A stretch of DNA of 15,103 nt from Lachnospiraceae bacterium UBA3845. Its GTDB lineage: Bacteria; Bacillota; Clostridia; Lachnospirales; Lachnospiraceae. The notes beneath the pieces were generated by a model. The model had not been told where the DNA came from. It worked only from the letters and a program-made list of their open reading frames with translations, and ran no database searches. Made by a program: the position numbers and the translations under genes. The DNA lies in assembly GCA_002392705.1 (NCBI GenBank), contig DGHP01000058.1:1-15103 (forward strand). The letters are read 5' to 3'. Position 1 is the first letter of the stretch; every line of letters starts with the position of its first letter. Below are positions 6,405 through 13,809 of this stretch, one piece after another.

Positions 6405-8341
6405 GACTCAATCTTGGTTGCAGCAGGGGTAAGATTGGCCTGCATGCTTAAAAGTTCTCTGGCCTCCGGTTCCAGCTGCTCCGCGGAGGGAATAAAGCCG
6501 ACAACAGAACGGACCAGATAGTCCTGCGTGATGATCTCCTCCGGAGTTAAAATCTTCCCCTTCTCTCCTTTTGTCAGGCCGCCCTGGATCGTAATCTCGC
6601 CTGCAAAGGGGTTGAACTCGTCTGTATAAATCTGCTGCTTCATGATCTGAGTCAGCCTGTCCACGCCGTGCGGCAGGTTCTGGGATGTGATCAGGTCCAG
6701 GATCCCGGACGCGATTCCCCACCAGTAATTGACGGCCGGCTTTGAGCGGACATCCTTGGAACGGTCCCAGTTTCCCTGAAGGAAATCCCGGATAATCCGC
6801 TCATAGAAACGCCCCCAGTTCCAGATCGGGGCCGCAAGCTTGAGCAGATTGCCGTCCCGGGTCATATACAGGCCGAAAAGGCGCTCTTCCGACGAAGGAC
6901 GGATCATGTCATTGTCGGAGATCACCGAAATGCTCTCCCGCCTGATCAGATCGGCAAAGGGTTCTCTGTCCAGCAGGGAATTCCAGTAGAGATAGACCCG
7001 GGCTCTCGGATTGGTCATGCGAGCGCCCAGGGCGAAAGCATTGATATTGGCCACCGCGCCGTAGATCGGATACCGCGCGATATAGGCGATCTTATCGTTG
7101 TCGCTCATGGCGCCGGCGATCATTCCCGCCAGGAATTTGGCCTCGTAGAGCCTTCCGTAATAGGTCCGGATCGCCGAATAGGGCTGGCCCACGGAACAGT
7201 TCAGGATCCTTGCTTCGGGATGCTCGATCGCCGCCTTCAGGCTTGCCGCCAGGAACTTCTGGCTGGTTGTGAAAATCAGATGGTTGCCTGCGGCGATCAC
7301 CTGGTTGAGAAGCTCCAGGATATCCGTGGATTCATCCTGCAGGAAAAATGCTTCCGTGCGGATCCTGTCTCCAAACATCTGGTCAAGTGCCATCCGGCCC
7401 AGCTCATGACTGTAGGTCCAGCCGGACTGGTCCATTTTCTGGTCATGGATAAAGGCAATCTTCAGCTGCTTACTGCTGGTCTGGCTGAAAAAGCGGGTGA
7501 AGATGGATCCGCCCTGTTCCTGGGCCGGTTCCAGCACCACGGCTTTATCCGTCGTGTCATGTCCGATCAGAGGGAATTCCTCCCAGATCTTATCCACGTC
7601 CGCTTTCATCTCGGCGGGCGTTTTCTGAAGGATATCCTCATAGGGATAGAGGGAGAGATAAAACAGCAGGGCGTCTCCGGGAGTCGCCTTCAGGTTCTGT
7701 CCTCCCTTTGCCACAAACAGTTCCGTGAAATGGTTATAGAGCGACTTGAAATTCACAAGTTCTTCTTCCGTCCACTTCTCCCCGCTCTTTTTTCCCAGAG
7801 CCGCGGAAAGCTTCGGGAAGCTTCCGGTCTGGCTGAACCAGATGTAATTAATCTGGCTGTCCTTGTAAAAATCCAGGAATTCGTAATAGATTTTGTTCTC
7901 CAGGGTGTCTTCCGGATAGGGAATCACCCGGGTGACACTTCCCTCGATCGAATCCGCGTGCACATATTTCAGCACGCTTACCCTCTTGTTGCCCTCCAGG
8001 ACATAAAAGCGGTTCATAAACTCATAGGCCACGATCGGGTCTCCGATTCCCTGGTCCATATGGTAGGAAAGGACATTGTCCCATTTGTGGGCAAACTCGG
8101 ATTTCTCGGGCATCAGGGGCATGAAATTCCCGGCGAAGGCATTCTGCCTGCCGGCTGTCTTGGTCCCGACAATCTGGTCAAGCTGAATCGTGACCAGTCC
8201 GAGCGGCTGCTCCGTTTTAACGTTTACCTGCTGAAGGATCTCGTCCAGGGCAGGGAGATAGGGGTAATCCCCCTTTGATACCGCGCTGCGGTACGCGCTT
8301 CTTGCAAGTTTCTGGGCTTTGGTATAATCTTCAGAAGCCAT
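6401..8341 (-). CDS. Cytosolic ParB-like and BMP-domain fusion protein
   Basis: 646 residues with no signal peptide or membrane segment. Residues about 47-140 resemble a ParB/Srx-like fold: an opening strand VTIQLDQIVGTKT, then DPIVAYEFMNRFYVLEGNKRVSVLKY, where GNKRVSV (117-123) sits in the place of the ParB GxxRxxA nucleotide motif. Residues about 180-290 form a linker of unknown nature. Residues about 291-590 match the BMP (Med/PnrA-like) periplasmic-binding fold: KIAFIHDQKMDQSGWTYSHELGR, LIFTTSQKF, YYGRLYEAKFLAGMIAG, KIAYIARYPIYGAVANINAFALGARMTNP and PIWNWGRFYERIIRDFLQG. BMP proteins are normally exported nucleoside-binding lipoproteins, so a cytosolic version suggests intracellular ligand sensing. 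The start has GGAGGAAAA directly before the ATG. The stop overlaps the phosphoesterase start. Database labels would probably call it a BMP substrate-binding protein, but a transport role is unlikely. Confidence 0.85.
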   Translation of the reverse strand: MASEDYTKAQKLARSAYRSAVSKGDYPYLPALDEILQQVNVKTEQPLGLVTIQLDQIVGTKTAGRQNAFAGNFMPLMPEKSEFAHKWDNVLSYHMDQGIGDPIVAYEFMNRFYVLEGNKRVSVLKYVHADSIEGSVTRVIPYPEDTLENKIYYEFLDFYKDSQINYIWFSQTGSFPKLSAALGKKSGEKWTEEELVNFKSLYNHFTELFVAKGGQNLKATPGDALLFYLSLYPYEDILQKTPAEMKADVDKIWEEFPLIGHDTTDKAVVLEPAQEQGGSIFTRFFSQTSSKQLKIAFIHDQKMDQSGWTYSHELGRMALDQMFGDRIRTEAFFLQDESTDILELLNQVIAAGNHLIFTTSQKFLAASLKAAIEHPEARILNCSVGQPYSAIRTYYGRLYEAKFLAGMIAGAMSDNDKIAYIARYPIYGAVANINAFALGARMTNPRARVYLYWNSLLDREPFADLIRRESISVISDNDMIRPSSEERLFGLYMTRDGNLLKLAAPIWNWGRFYERIIRDFLQGNWDRSKDVRSKPAVNYWWGIASGILDLITSQNLPHGVDRLTQIMKQQIYTDEFNPFAGEITIQGGLTKGEKGKILTPEEIITQDYLVRSVVGFIPSAEQLEPEARELLSMQANLTPAATKIES

Positions 8342-8406
8342 TTTTCCTCCGGTCTGTGCTCTGGCAGTGTCTGCACTGTCTCATCGTCTGTATCATATGT
8401 AACCAA

Positions 8407-8465
8407 TCAGCACCCCTGACCACCCGCAAGGGAGGCTCCGAAGCAACCTGAGTCCGGGGTGCTGA
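8407..8465 (-). other. Candidate structured RNA (three-way junction) between icd and the ParB/BMP gene
   Basis: Read on the minus strand, UCAGCACCCC and GGGGUGCUGA form a 10-bp closing stem (8407-8416 with 8456-8465). Inside it GACU pairs with GGUC. That helix encloses AGGUU-g-C(UUCG)G-AGCCU (8433-8449) and a short CCC(UUGC)GGG hairpin (8423-8432). Two pairs are G-U on this strand and would be C-A mismatches on the other, and the UUCG tetraloop also exists only on this strand. This supports a minus-strand RNA, the sense of both flanking genes. No T-tract follows, so it is not a plain terminator. I recognise no known riboswitch family. Confidence 0.45.
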
Positions 8466-8482
8466 ACAGTTACTGTCATTTC

Positions 8483-9691
8483 TTATAACAGGGCTTCATA
8501 GCAGCTGCGGACTGCTTTGATGAATTCCTCGCTGTCCAGCTTCTCCACCTCTTTCAGATTCGTGATCAGGGCAAGGTCCCCCGTCATTTTTCCGGATTCG
8601 ATGGTGGATATGACGGCCTTCTCCATCCGGTCCGCATATGCGGTCAGTTCGCCGATACCGTCCAGCTGTCCTCTCTTGCGCAGGGCTCCGGTCCAGGCGA
8701 AAATGGTGGCAACCGAATTCGTGGAGGTCTTCTCTCCTTTCAGATAACTGTAATAATGCCTCTGGACCGTGCCGTGGGCCGCCTCGTACTCGAATTTGCC
8801 TTCCGGATTGACCAGAACGCTTGTCATCATGGCAAGGGAGCCGAAAGCGCTGGACAGCATGTCGCTCATGACGTCGCCGTCATAGTTTTTGCAGGCCCAG
8901 ATGAAGCCGCCTTCGCTCTTCATGACCCGCGCCACCGCGTCGTCAATCAGGGTATAGAAATACCGGATGCCCGCCTTCTCAAACTTCTCCCTGTAATCGC
9001 TGTCATAGATCTCCTGGAAGATATCCTTGAAGCGGTGGTCATACTTCTTTGAGATGGTATCCTTTGCCGCAAACCAGATGTCCTCCTTCGCGTCCAGAGC
9101 GAATTCAAAACAGCTGTGCGCAAAGCTTGAGATGGAACTGTCCAGATTGTGCATGCCCTGGAGAACCCCGGGTCCGTCAAATTCATGGATCAGTTCCCGG
9201 ATCTGAGTCCCGTCTTCCCCGGTAAAGACCAGCTCTGCCTTCCCGGGTCCGGGAACCAGCATCTCCGCGTTCTTATAGACATCGCCGTAGGCGTGCCTCG
9301 CGATGGTAATCGGCTTCTTCCAGCTGCGGACGTTGGGTTCGATCCCCTTCACCGTGATGGGCCTGCGGAAAACCGTTCCGTCCATGATGGCGCGGATCGT
9401 CCCGTTCGGACTCTTCCACATCTCCTTCAGGTTATATTCCTTCACCCGGTCCGCGTTGGGGGTAATCGTGGCGCATTTCACCGCGACTCCGTATTTCAGG
9501 GCCGCCCTGGCCGCCTCAACCGTGATCCGGTCATTCGTCTCATCCCTCTTCTTCAGGCCGAGATCATAATATTCACTCTTCAGATCGATATAGGGAAGGA
9601 TCAGTTCATCCTTGATCATCTGCCAGAGGATCCGGGTCATCTCATCCCCGTCCATCTCTACCATGGGTGTCTTCATCTGAATCTTTGTCAT
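8483..9691 (-). CDS. icd: NADP-dependent isocitrate dehydrogenase, homodimeric eukaryote-like type
   Basis: Oxidative decarboxylation of isocitrate to 2-oxoglutarate with NADP+, feeding glutamate synthesis. At 402 residues it aligns almost without gaps to the eukaryotic cytosolic enzyme: SPNGTIR (94-100), Arg109, ARHAYGDVY with Arg132 and Tyr139, Lys210, the metal-binding [16 protein letters not shown] (Asp273, Asp277), [11 protein letters not shown] with the NADP-selecting Arg311-His312, and [15 protein letters not shown]. All catalytic and NADP-specificity positions are present. The start has AGGAG 7 nt upstream. It lies 254 bp after the nucleoside permease gene and 141 bp before the ParB/BMP gene, all on one strand. 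No aconitase or citrate synthase is in view. Its leader is structured and contains a 15-bp palindrome next to the ribosome site. Confidence 0.97.
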   Translation of the reverse strand: MTKIQMKTPMVEMDGDEMTRILWQMIKDELILPYIDLKSEYYDLGLKKRDETNDRITVEAARAALKYGVAVKCATITPNADRVKEYNLKEMWKSPNGTIRAIMDGTVFRRPITVKGIEPNVRSWKKPITIARHAYGDVYKNAEMLVPGPGKAELVFTGEDGTQIRELIHEFDGPGVLQGMHNLDSSISSFAHSCFEFALDAKEDIWFAAKDTISKKYDHRFKDIFQEIYDSDYREKFEKAGIRYFYTLIDDAVARVMKSEGGFIWACKNYDGDVMSDMLSSAFGSLAMMTSVLVNPEGKFEYEAAHGTVQRHYYSYLKGEKTSTNSVATIFAWTGALRKRGQLDGIGELTAYADRMEKAVISTIESGKMTGDLALITNLKEVEKLDSEEFIKAVRSCYEALL

Positions 9692-9703
9692 AACATATCT
9701 CCT

Positions 9704-9718
9704 GAATCGTTACGATTC
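9704..9718. promoter_or_regulatory. 15-bp palindrome next to the icd ribosome binding site
   Basis: GAATCGT and ACGATTC flank a single central base, giving a perfect 7+1+7 inverted repeat immediately upstream of the icd AGGAG. It could be an operator for a dimeric regulator, or a small stem that hides or exposes the ribosome site. No regulator is recognisable from the sequence alone. Confidence 0.45.
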
Positions 9719-9728
9719 GCAGGCTTTA

Positions 9729-9786
9729 TTTGAAATCAGACCTGTTTCTTAAGTGCAGGCACGACGAACCGGAACCCGATTTCAAA
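9729..9786 (-). promoter_or_regulatory. Structured element in the icd leader
   Basis: TTTGAAATC (9729-9737) and GATTTCAAA (9778-9786) are perfect 9-bp complements enclosing 40 bases. Within them CCTG and CAGG (9741-9744 and 9756-9759) form a further short stem. In the minus-strand RNA this would be a roughly 58-nt closed domain about 38 nt before the icd start codon. It matches no riboswitch consensus I know. I could not find a good sigma-A promoter for icd upstream of it. Confidence 0.4.
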
Positions 9787-9855
9787 CTGACCGTGAATAG
9801 TAATCCTGTATCTTCAACATTTCCGGCACAGCCGTCAGTCCGTCCGCATTTCACA

Positions 9856-9902
9856 GGCCCGGCGCTGAAGGCACCGGGCCATTAGCGCAGCAATCACTGC
9901 GC
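9856..9902. other. Two adjacent hairpins downstream of the permease gene
   Basis: GGCCCGGCGC (9856-9865) pairs with GCACCGGGCC (9871-9880), ten pairs including one that is G-U in minus-strand RNA. Four bases later GCGCAG (9885-9890) pairs with CTGCGC (9897-9902). They begin 44 bp after the stop of the last transporter gene. No T-tract follows in either direction, so they may act as 3'-end stabilisers or a weak terminator. Confidence 0.4.
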
Positions 9903-9945
9903 ATTCTACCATATTCCGGCTGAGATGAAAAGAAAACCTTTCCTT

Positions 9946-10905
9946 TTATCTGCGTCCCTGATCCCAGGGCTGGCCGCAGGCCTTCGGCGGATGGTTCCGC
10001 TTTGAGAAAAAGATCAGCAGCAGCATGGTCAGGATATAGGGAAGCATATTGAACAGGTCCGTATAGTTGCCTGGCAGCTTCATGGCAAGGCACAGCTGCT
10101 GTCCTCCGGCCTTCGCCAGGCCGAAGAAAAGGCAGACAAGCGCTGTCGCAGGAATATCCCAGTTGCCGAAAATCATGGCCGCGATGGCCAGATAGCCGTA
10201 GCCCATGTAAATGCTCGGGGAGAAATTCGCCATGATGGAATAGGCGAAGCAGATTCCTCCCACCCCTGAAAGGGCGCCGGAGATGATAACCGCGATCCAG
10301 CGTGTCTTTACCACGTCGCCGCCGGCCGCGTCCAGGGCCTGGGGATTCTCACCGCAGGCTCTCAGGCGCATACCGTAGCGGGTTCTGTACATCAGATACC
10401 AGAATATGACGGCCAGAGCGCAGATGATCCACTCAAAGGGATACATCCTCTGGAAGAAGCCTCCGATCCAGGGGATCTTCGACAGAAGCGGCACGGAGTA
10501 CCTGTTTGAAACGCCGAGGATAAATTTGTTGGAGGCAGTTCCGTTGACAGCCGTGTTCGCAGCGCTGGTAAAAAAGGTCGTCAGCGCGACGGCAAGAATA
10601 TTGACCACCACGCCGCTGATGACCTGATTGGCCTTGAAATTAATGGATAAAAGGGCGTGGAGGCAGGCATAGATTCCTCCGCCGACCGCCGCGAACAGCA
10701 TCGCAATATAGATGGGCAGCTGAGAACTGCTGCTTAAGCGGGGCATCACAAGGATGGCCGCCAGGGCGCCGATAAAAGCGCCGAAGCCCTGAAATCCCTC
10801 GATTGCCAGGTTGGTCACGCCGCTCTTCTCCGAATAGATCGCGCCGATCGCCATGATCAGAAGCGGGAGTGCGAATGAGAGTCCGTCCGTAAATACCTTT
10901 GTCAT
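9946..10905 (-). CDS. Nucleoside ABC transporter permease, shorter subunit (NupQ-type)
   Basis: A polytopic membrane protein of 319 residues, the usual length of NupQ-type subunits. It pairs with the longer permease to form the pore of a BMP-dependent nucleoside importer. About eight to nine hydrophobic segments are visible (for example 8-24, 40-55, 64-85, 95-112, 157-173, 204-224, 236-268, 285-300). Family landmarks are SEKSGVTNLAIEGF (25-38), ANQVISGVVVNILA (92-105) and the cytoplasmic ATPase-contact loop GENPQALDAAG (185-195). The ATG overlaps the stop of the preceding permease by 4 bp, and GGAGGGGAGGAGAG precedes it. It is the last gene of the transporter set. The exact substrate (guanosine, other nucleosides, or deoxynucleosides) cannot be read from sequence. 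Confidence 0.93.
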   Translation of the reverse strand: MTKVFTDGLSFALPLLIMAIGAIYSEKSGVTNLAIEGFQGFGAFIGALAAILVMPRLSSSSQLPIYIAMLFAAVGGGIYACLHALLSINFKANQVISGVVVNILAVALTTFFTSAANTAVNGTASNKFILGVSNRYSVPLLSKIPWIGGFFQRMYPFEWIICALAVIFWYLMYRTRYGMRLRACGENPQALDAAGGDVVKTRWIAVIISGALSGVGGICFAYSIMANFSPSIYMGYGYLAIAAMIFGNWDIPATALVCLFFGLAKAGGQQLCLAMKLPGNYTDLFNMLPYILTMLLLIFFSKRNHPPKACGQPWDQGRR

Positions 10906-12074
10906 CTCTCCTCCCCTCCTTTCGACTGTGCGGTAATGCGTTCTGCCAGAATCCGGTCCTCTTTTCTTTCAACAGACCTGCGCCCGAGGGCTTTCATATA
11001 CTCTCCGCAGGCCGCGAAAAGAAGCAGAATGCCGGTAATCAGGGAGGCGATCTCTTTTGCCACGCCGATCGTGGAACTCATATAATTGGCACCGCTCTGG
11101 AAGATGGTTACGATGACGGAGGCAAAGATCGCGCCGAGCGGCGTGGAATTGCCCAGAAGCGCCACCGCTATGGAATCATATCCCATTCCCGGCAGGGTCT
11201 TCGGGACCATGGTATTGGTATAGCCGAGATAATAAACCACTCCGGCCAGGCCGGCAAATGCCCCGGACAGTGCCATGGAGATAACGATGCCTCTCCGTAC
11301 GTTCACGCCTGCATAGCGGGCACAGCTGCGGCTTGCTCCGACTATCTTCAGTTCAAGACCGAAGGCGGTCTTATCGAAGATAAAGCGGACCACGAATACG
11401 CCTGCCAGTGCAACGGCAATCCCGAGAGGGATATTGCAGCTGACTCCCTTTATGGGCACTTTGGTCCAGGTAAGCCTGGCATTCGCGCTGCAGATCCGGC
11501 TGGACCGGGTCAGCATATCCACATATTTTGTGTTGATGAAAAAGCCGGTAAGGTAGCTGATGATATAATTCAGCATGATGGTCGAGACGACCTCGTGAAT
11601 GTTGAAACGGTACTTCAGGTAGCCTACCAGGGCGCCCAGCAGGGCCCCGGCCGCGATTCCGATCAGGAGCACAAGCGGCTTGGCGATCCAGGGCGACAGG
11701 CCTTTCGCGTAGCCCACGCAGATCGTGGCAAGAAAACCGGAGGACAGCATCTGTCCAGAGATGCCGATGTTGAACAGGCCTGTCTTGAATGCCACGATAA
11801 AGGACAGAGCCGCAAGCAGCATCGGTGCGAGAATGTTCAGGTAATCAAAAAGGTCGGACAGCATGCCGCTTCCGCCGCCGTATCTGGCCTTCGGCGCCAG
11901 CCCGCAGCCCTGCAGAAAGCTGTAGAAGGCCCTCACGGGGTTTTTCCCCATCAGCAGCAGGATCACACTGGCTGTGAGCAGCATCAGGAGGATGGCAAGG
12001 ACCGATACGGTCGCGTTGGCCCAGCGCTCGCTTGTAAGAAGACCTGACAGGCCTTTCGGTTTCTCTTCTTTCAT
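10902..12074 (-). CDS. Nucleoside ABC transporter permease, longer subunit (NupP-type)
   Basis: A polytopic membrane protein of 390 residues in the branched-chain/ribose permease superfamily. A first membrane segment (about 22-42) is followed by an extracytoplasmic stretch and further helices at about 80-95, 107-124, 131-152, 160-180, 213-232, 262-285, 300-327 and 338-356. Diagnostic segments are FKTGLFNIGISGQ (96-108), IHEVVSTIMLNYI (159-171) and the ATPase-contact loop GASRSCARYAGVN (246-258). It is slightly longer than typical because of a charged C-terminal tail (about 360-390). The start overlaps the ATPase stop by 4 bp (ATGA) and its own stop overlaps the next permease, so the three subunits are translationally coupled. 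Confidence 0.93.
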   Translation of the reverse strand: MKEEKPKGLSGLLTSERWANATVSVLAILLMLLTASVILLLMGKNPVRAFYSFLQGCGLAPKARYGGGSGMLSDLFDYLNILAPMLLAALSFIVAFKTGLFNIGISGQMLSSGFLATICVGYAKGLSPWIAKPLVLLIGIAAGALLGALVGYLKYRFNIHEVVSTIMLNYIISYLTGFFINTKYVDMLTRSSRICSANARLTWTKVPIKGVSCNIPLGIAVALAGVFVVRFIFDKTAFGLELKIVGASRSCARYAGVNVRRGIVISMALSGAFAGLAGVVYYLGYTNTMVPKTLPGMGYDSIAVALLGNSTPLGAIFASVIVTIFQSGANYMSSTIGVAKEIASLITGILLLFAACGEYMKALGRRSVERKEDRILAERITAQSKGGEER

Positions 12075-13603
12075 GCCTCTCTCACCCCCATCATATAGCT
12101 GCCGACTTCGTTGCGTGTCAGACTTCCGGCCGGCGCGATTTTCAGAATCTCCCCGCTGAATATAACCCCTATGGTATCAGCCAGTTCCATGACCTCGCTC
12201 AGTTCCAGGGAGATCAGGAGAATCGCCGCGCCGCGGTCTCTTTCCTTAAGGATCTGCCGGTGGATATTGTTGATTGCGCCGATATCCAGTCCCCTGGTCG
12301 GCTGCACGAAAATGATCAGGTCCGCATGCTCTTCGATCTCGCGTCCGACGATCGCCTTCTGCTGGTTGCCCCCGCTCATGGAGCGGACGATGGTTTTCGG
12401 TCCCTGTCCGGACCGGATGTCATAGCGGTCAATCAGAAGCTCCGCGTTCTTCCTGAAGTTCAGGAAGTCCAGGATACCCCTCCGGGAATAAGGCTCCCTG
12501 TAATAACGCCTCAGAGCCAGGTTGCTCTCCAGGGAAAAGTCCATCACCACGCCGGTGCTCTGCCGGTCCTCCGGAATATAGGAGATTCCTTCCTGCATCC
12601 TTCTGCGGATCGAAAGGCGGGTGATATCCTTTCCATTCAGAAGAATCGTTCCGGACACTGCGTCCGCAAGTCCTGTGATGGCATCGGCGATTTGTGTCTG
12701 TCCGTTTCCCGACACGCCCGCGATGGCGAAGATCTCGCCGCCCCGGATTTTGAAGGAAACATCCTTTACCAGCGGAAAATGATGTTCATTTTCCACCGTA
12801 AGATGGCTGACCTCCAGAACCGTCTCCCGGAAGTCTGCCGGAGCCTTGTGCAGTTCCAGTTCCACTTCGCGGCCGACCATCATATTGGCCATTTCCCGCA
12901 CGGAGGCATCTTTAACGTCGAGCACATCCACCAGCCGTCCGCGGCAGAGGATGGCGCAGCGGTCCGCGATCTGCTTGATCTCTTCGATCTTATGCGTGAT
13001 CAGGATGATCGTCTTGCCGGATTTTCTGAGTCCGTCGATGATCTTCAGGAGAAATTCAATCTCCGCCGGAGTAAGCACCGCCGTAGGTTCGTCAAAAATC
13101 ATGATCTCCGCCTTCCGGTAGAGCATCTTCAGGATCTCGACTCTCTGCCGCACCGATACAGGCACATCTTCAATCAGGTCTGTCGGATTCACCTCCAGAC
13201 CGTATTCCGCGGAGAGCCTTGCAATATCCTGATTTGCCTTCTTTATATCCACTGCCGGCAGAAACCCGAATTTCCGCGTCATGGGTTCGAGGCCCAGAAC
13301 GATGTTTTCCGCGATTGTATAATTATCCACCAGCTTGAAATGCTGGTGAACCATCCCGATATTCCTGGCCGCCGCGTCATTGGAGGAACGGAAGGAGACC
13401 TTCTCTCCATTTACATAGATCTCTCCCGCATCCGGCTCATACATGCCGAACAGCATACTCATCAGGGTTGATTTGCCGGCGCCGTTCTCCCCGAGCAGCG
13501 CATAAACCTCCCCTTTGCGGATTCCGATGCTTACGTCGTCATTGGCGACGATTCCCGGAAAGCGTTTGGTAATATGCCGCATTTCCACGATATATTCTTC
13601 CAT
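12071..13603 (-). CDS. Nucleoside ABC transporter duplicated ATPase (NupO-type)
   Basis: A cytosolic energising subunit with two fused ATPase domains, as in sugar and nucleoside importers of the RbsA/NupO type; 510 residues is the normal length. Domain 1 has Walker A GENGAGKST (38-46), a degenerate signature VSVRQRVEILK (149-159), Walker B IMIFDEPTAVL (167-177) and His204. Domain 2 has a non-canonical Walker A GVSGNGQTQI (296-305) lacking the lysine, MSGGNQQK (409-416), and Walker B with Gln434 in VQPTRGLD in place of Glu. This asymmetry is typical of the family and suggests one working ATP site. The frame is open to an ATG at 13708, but ATG 13603 has AGGAG 9 nt upstream and begins the conserved domain, so I use it. 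A terminator lies between this gene and the binding-protein gene. Confidence 0.94.
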   Translation of the reverse strand: MEEYIVEMRHITKRFPGIVANDDVSIGIRKGEVYALLGENGAGKSTLMSMLFGMYEPDAGEIYVNGEKVSFRSSNDAAARNIGMVHQHFKLVDNYTIAENIVLGLEPMTRKFGFLPAVDIKKANQDIARLSAEYGLEVNPTDLIEDVPVSVRQRVEILKMLYRKAEIMIFDEPTAVLTPAEIEFLLKIIDGLRKSGKTIILITHKIEEIKQIADRCAILCRGRLVDVLDVKDASVREMANMMVGREVELELHKAPADFRETVLEVSHLTVENEHHFPLVKDVSFKIRGGEIFAIAGVSGNGQTQIADAITGLADAVSGTILLNGKDITRLSIRRRMQEGISYIPEDRQSTGVVMDFSLESNLALRRYYREPYSRRGILDFLNFRKNAELLIDRYDIRSGQGPKTIVRSMSGGNQQKAIVGREIEEHADLIIFVQPTRGLDIGAINNIHRQILKERDRGAAILLISLELSEVMELADTIGVIFSGEILKIAPAGSLTRNEVGSYMMGVREA

Positions 13604-13697
13604 ACTCTGATACTCCTGAATTCCGCCCTGCAGAACATGCATCTGTCCTGCCCTGAAAAGCACTCTGCCGGCAGGCAGCGTTCCCGGGAATCCGCCC

Positions 13698-13726
13698 GCC
13701 GGAATCATAAACTGCAGGAATCCGGC
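13698..13726 (-). other. Hairpin in the binding-protein/ATPase spacer
   Basis: GCCGGAATC (13698-13706) and GAATCCGGC (13718-13726) pair over nine positions with one mismatch. It lies downstream of the terminator and about 95 bp before the ATPase start. The rest of the spacer (13604-13730) shows no convincing promoter, so ATPase and permease expression probably depends on read-through. Confidence 0.35.
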
Positions 13727-13730
13727 AGTG

Positions 13731-13771
13731 AAATAAAACGCCTCTCACCGCTCATAAAACGGGAGAGGCGT
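13731..13771 (-). terminator. Terminator or attenuator after the nucleoside-binding-protein gene
   Basis: On the minus strand ACGCCTCTC (13763-13771) pairs with GAGAGGCGT (13738-13746). An inner CCG/CGG extension follows, and the 3' arm runs into TTTTATTTC. It lies about 40 bp after the binding-protein stop. Partial read-through would give more binding protein than ATPase and permeases, the usual stoichiometry for such importers. Confidence 0.88.
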
Positions 13772-13809
13772 GCACTTCACCGCATTAGCCGGATCTGTCT
13801 TCAGTCTCT

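Noticed and set aside
7220..8278. Plus-strand open frame (352 codons) opposite the ParB/BMP gene
   Set aside because: Antisense to a recognised protein with a good ribosome site; His/Gln/Gly-rich translation with no domain.
8418..8454. Resemblance of the plus strand (ACCCGCAAGG) to a twister-sister ribozyme
   Set aside because: Only this GNRA-type hairpin matches; the other conserved strands of that ribozyme are missing, and the wobble pairs favour the opposite strand.
10899..13471. Two plus-strand open frames (382 and 403 codons) opposite the permease and ATPase genes
   Set aside because: Both are antisense to conserved transporter genes and lack ribosome sites or domains.
13604..13708. 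N-terminal extension of the nucleoside ATPase to an ATG at 13708
   Set aside because: AGGAG precedes ATG 13603, which begins the conserved domain; the 510-residue length then fits the family.
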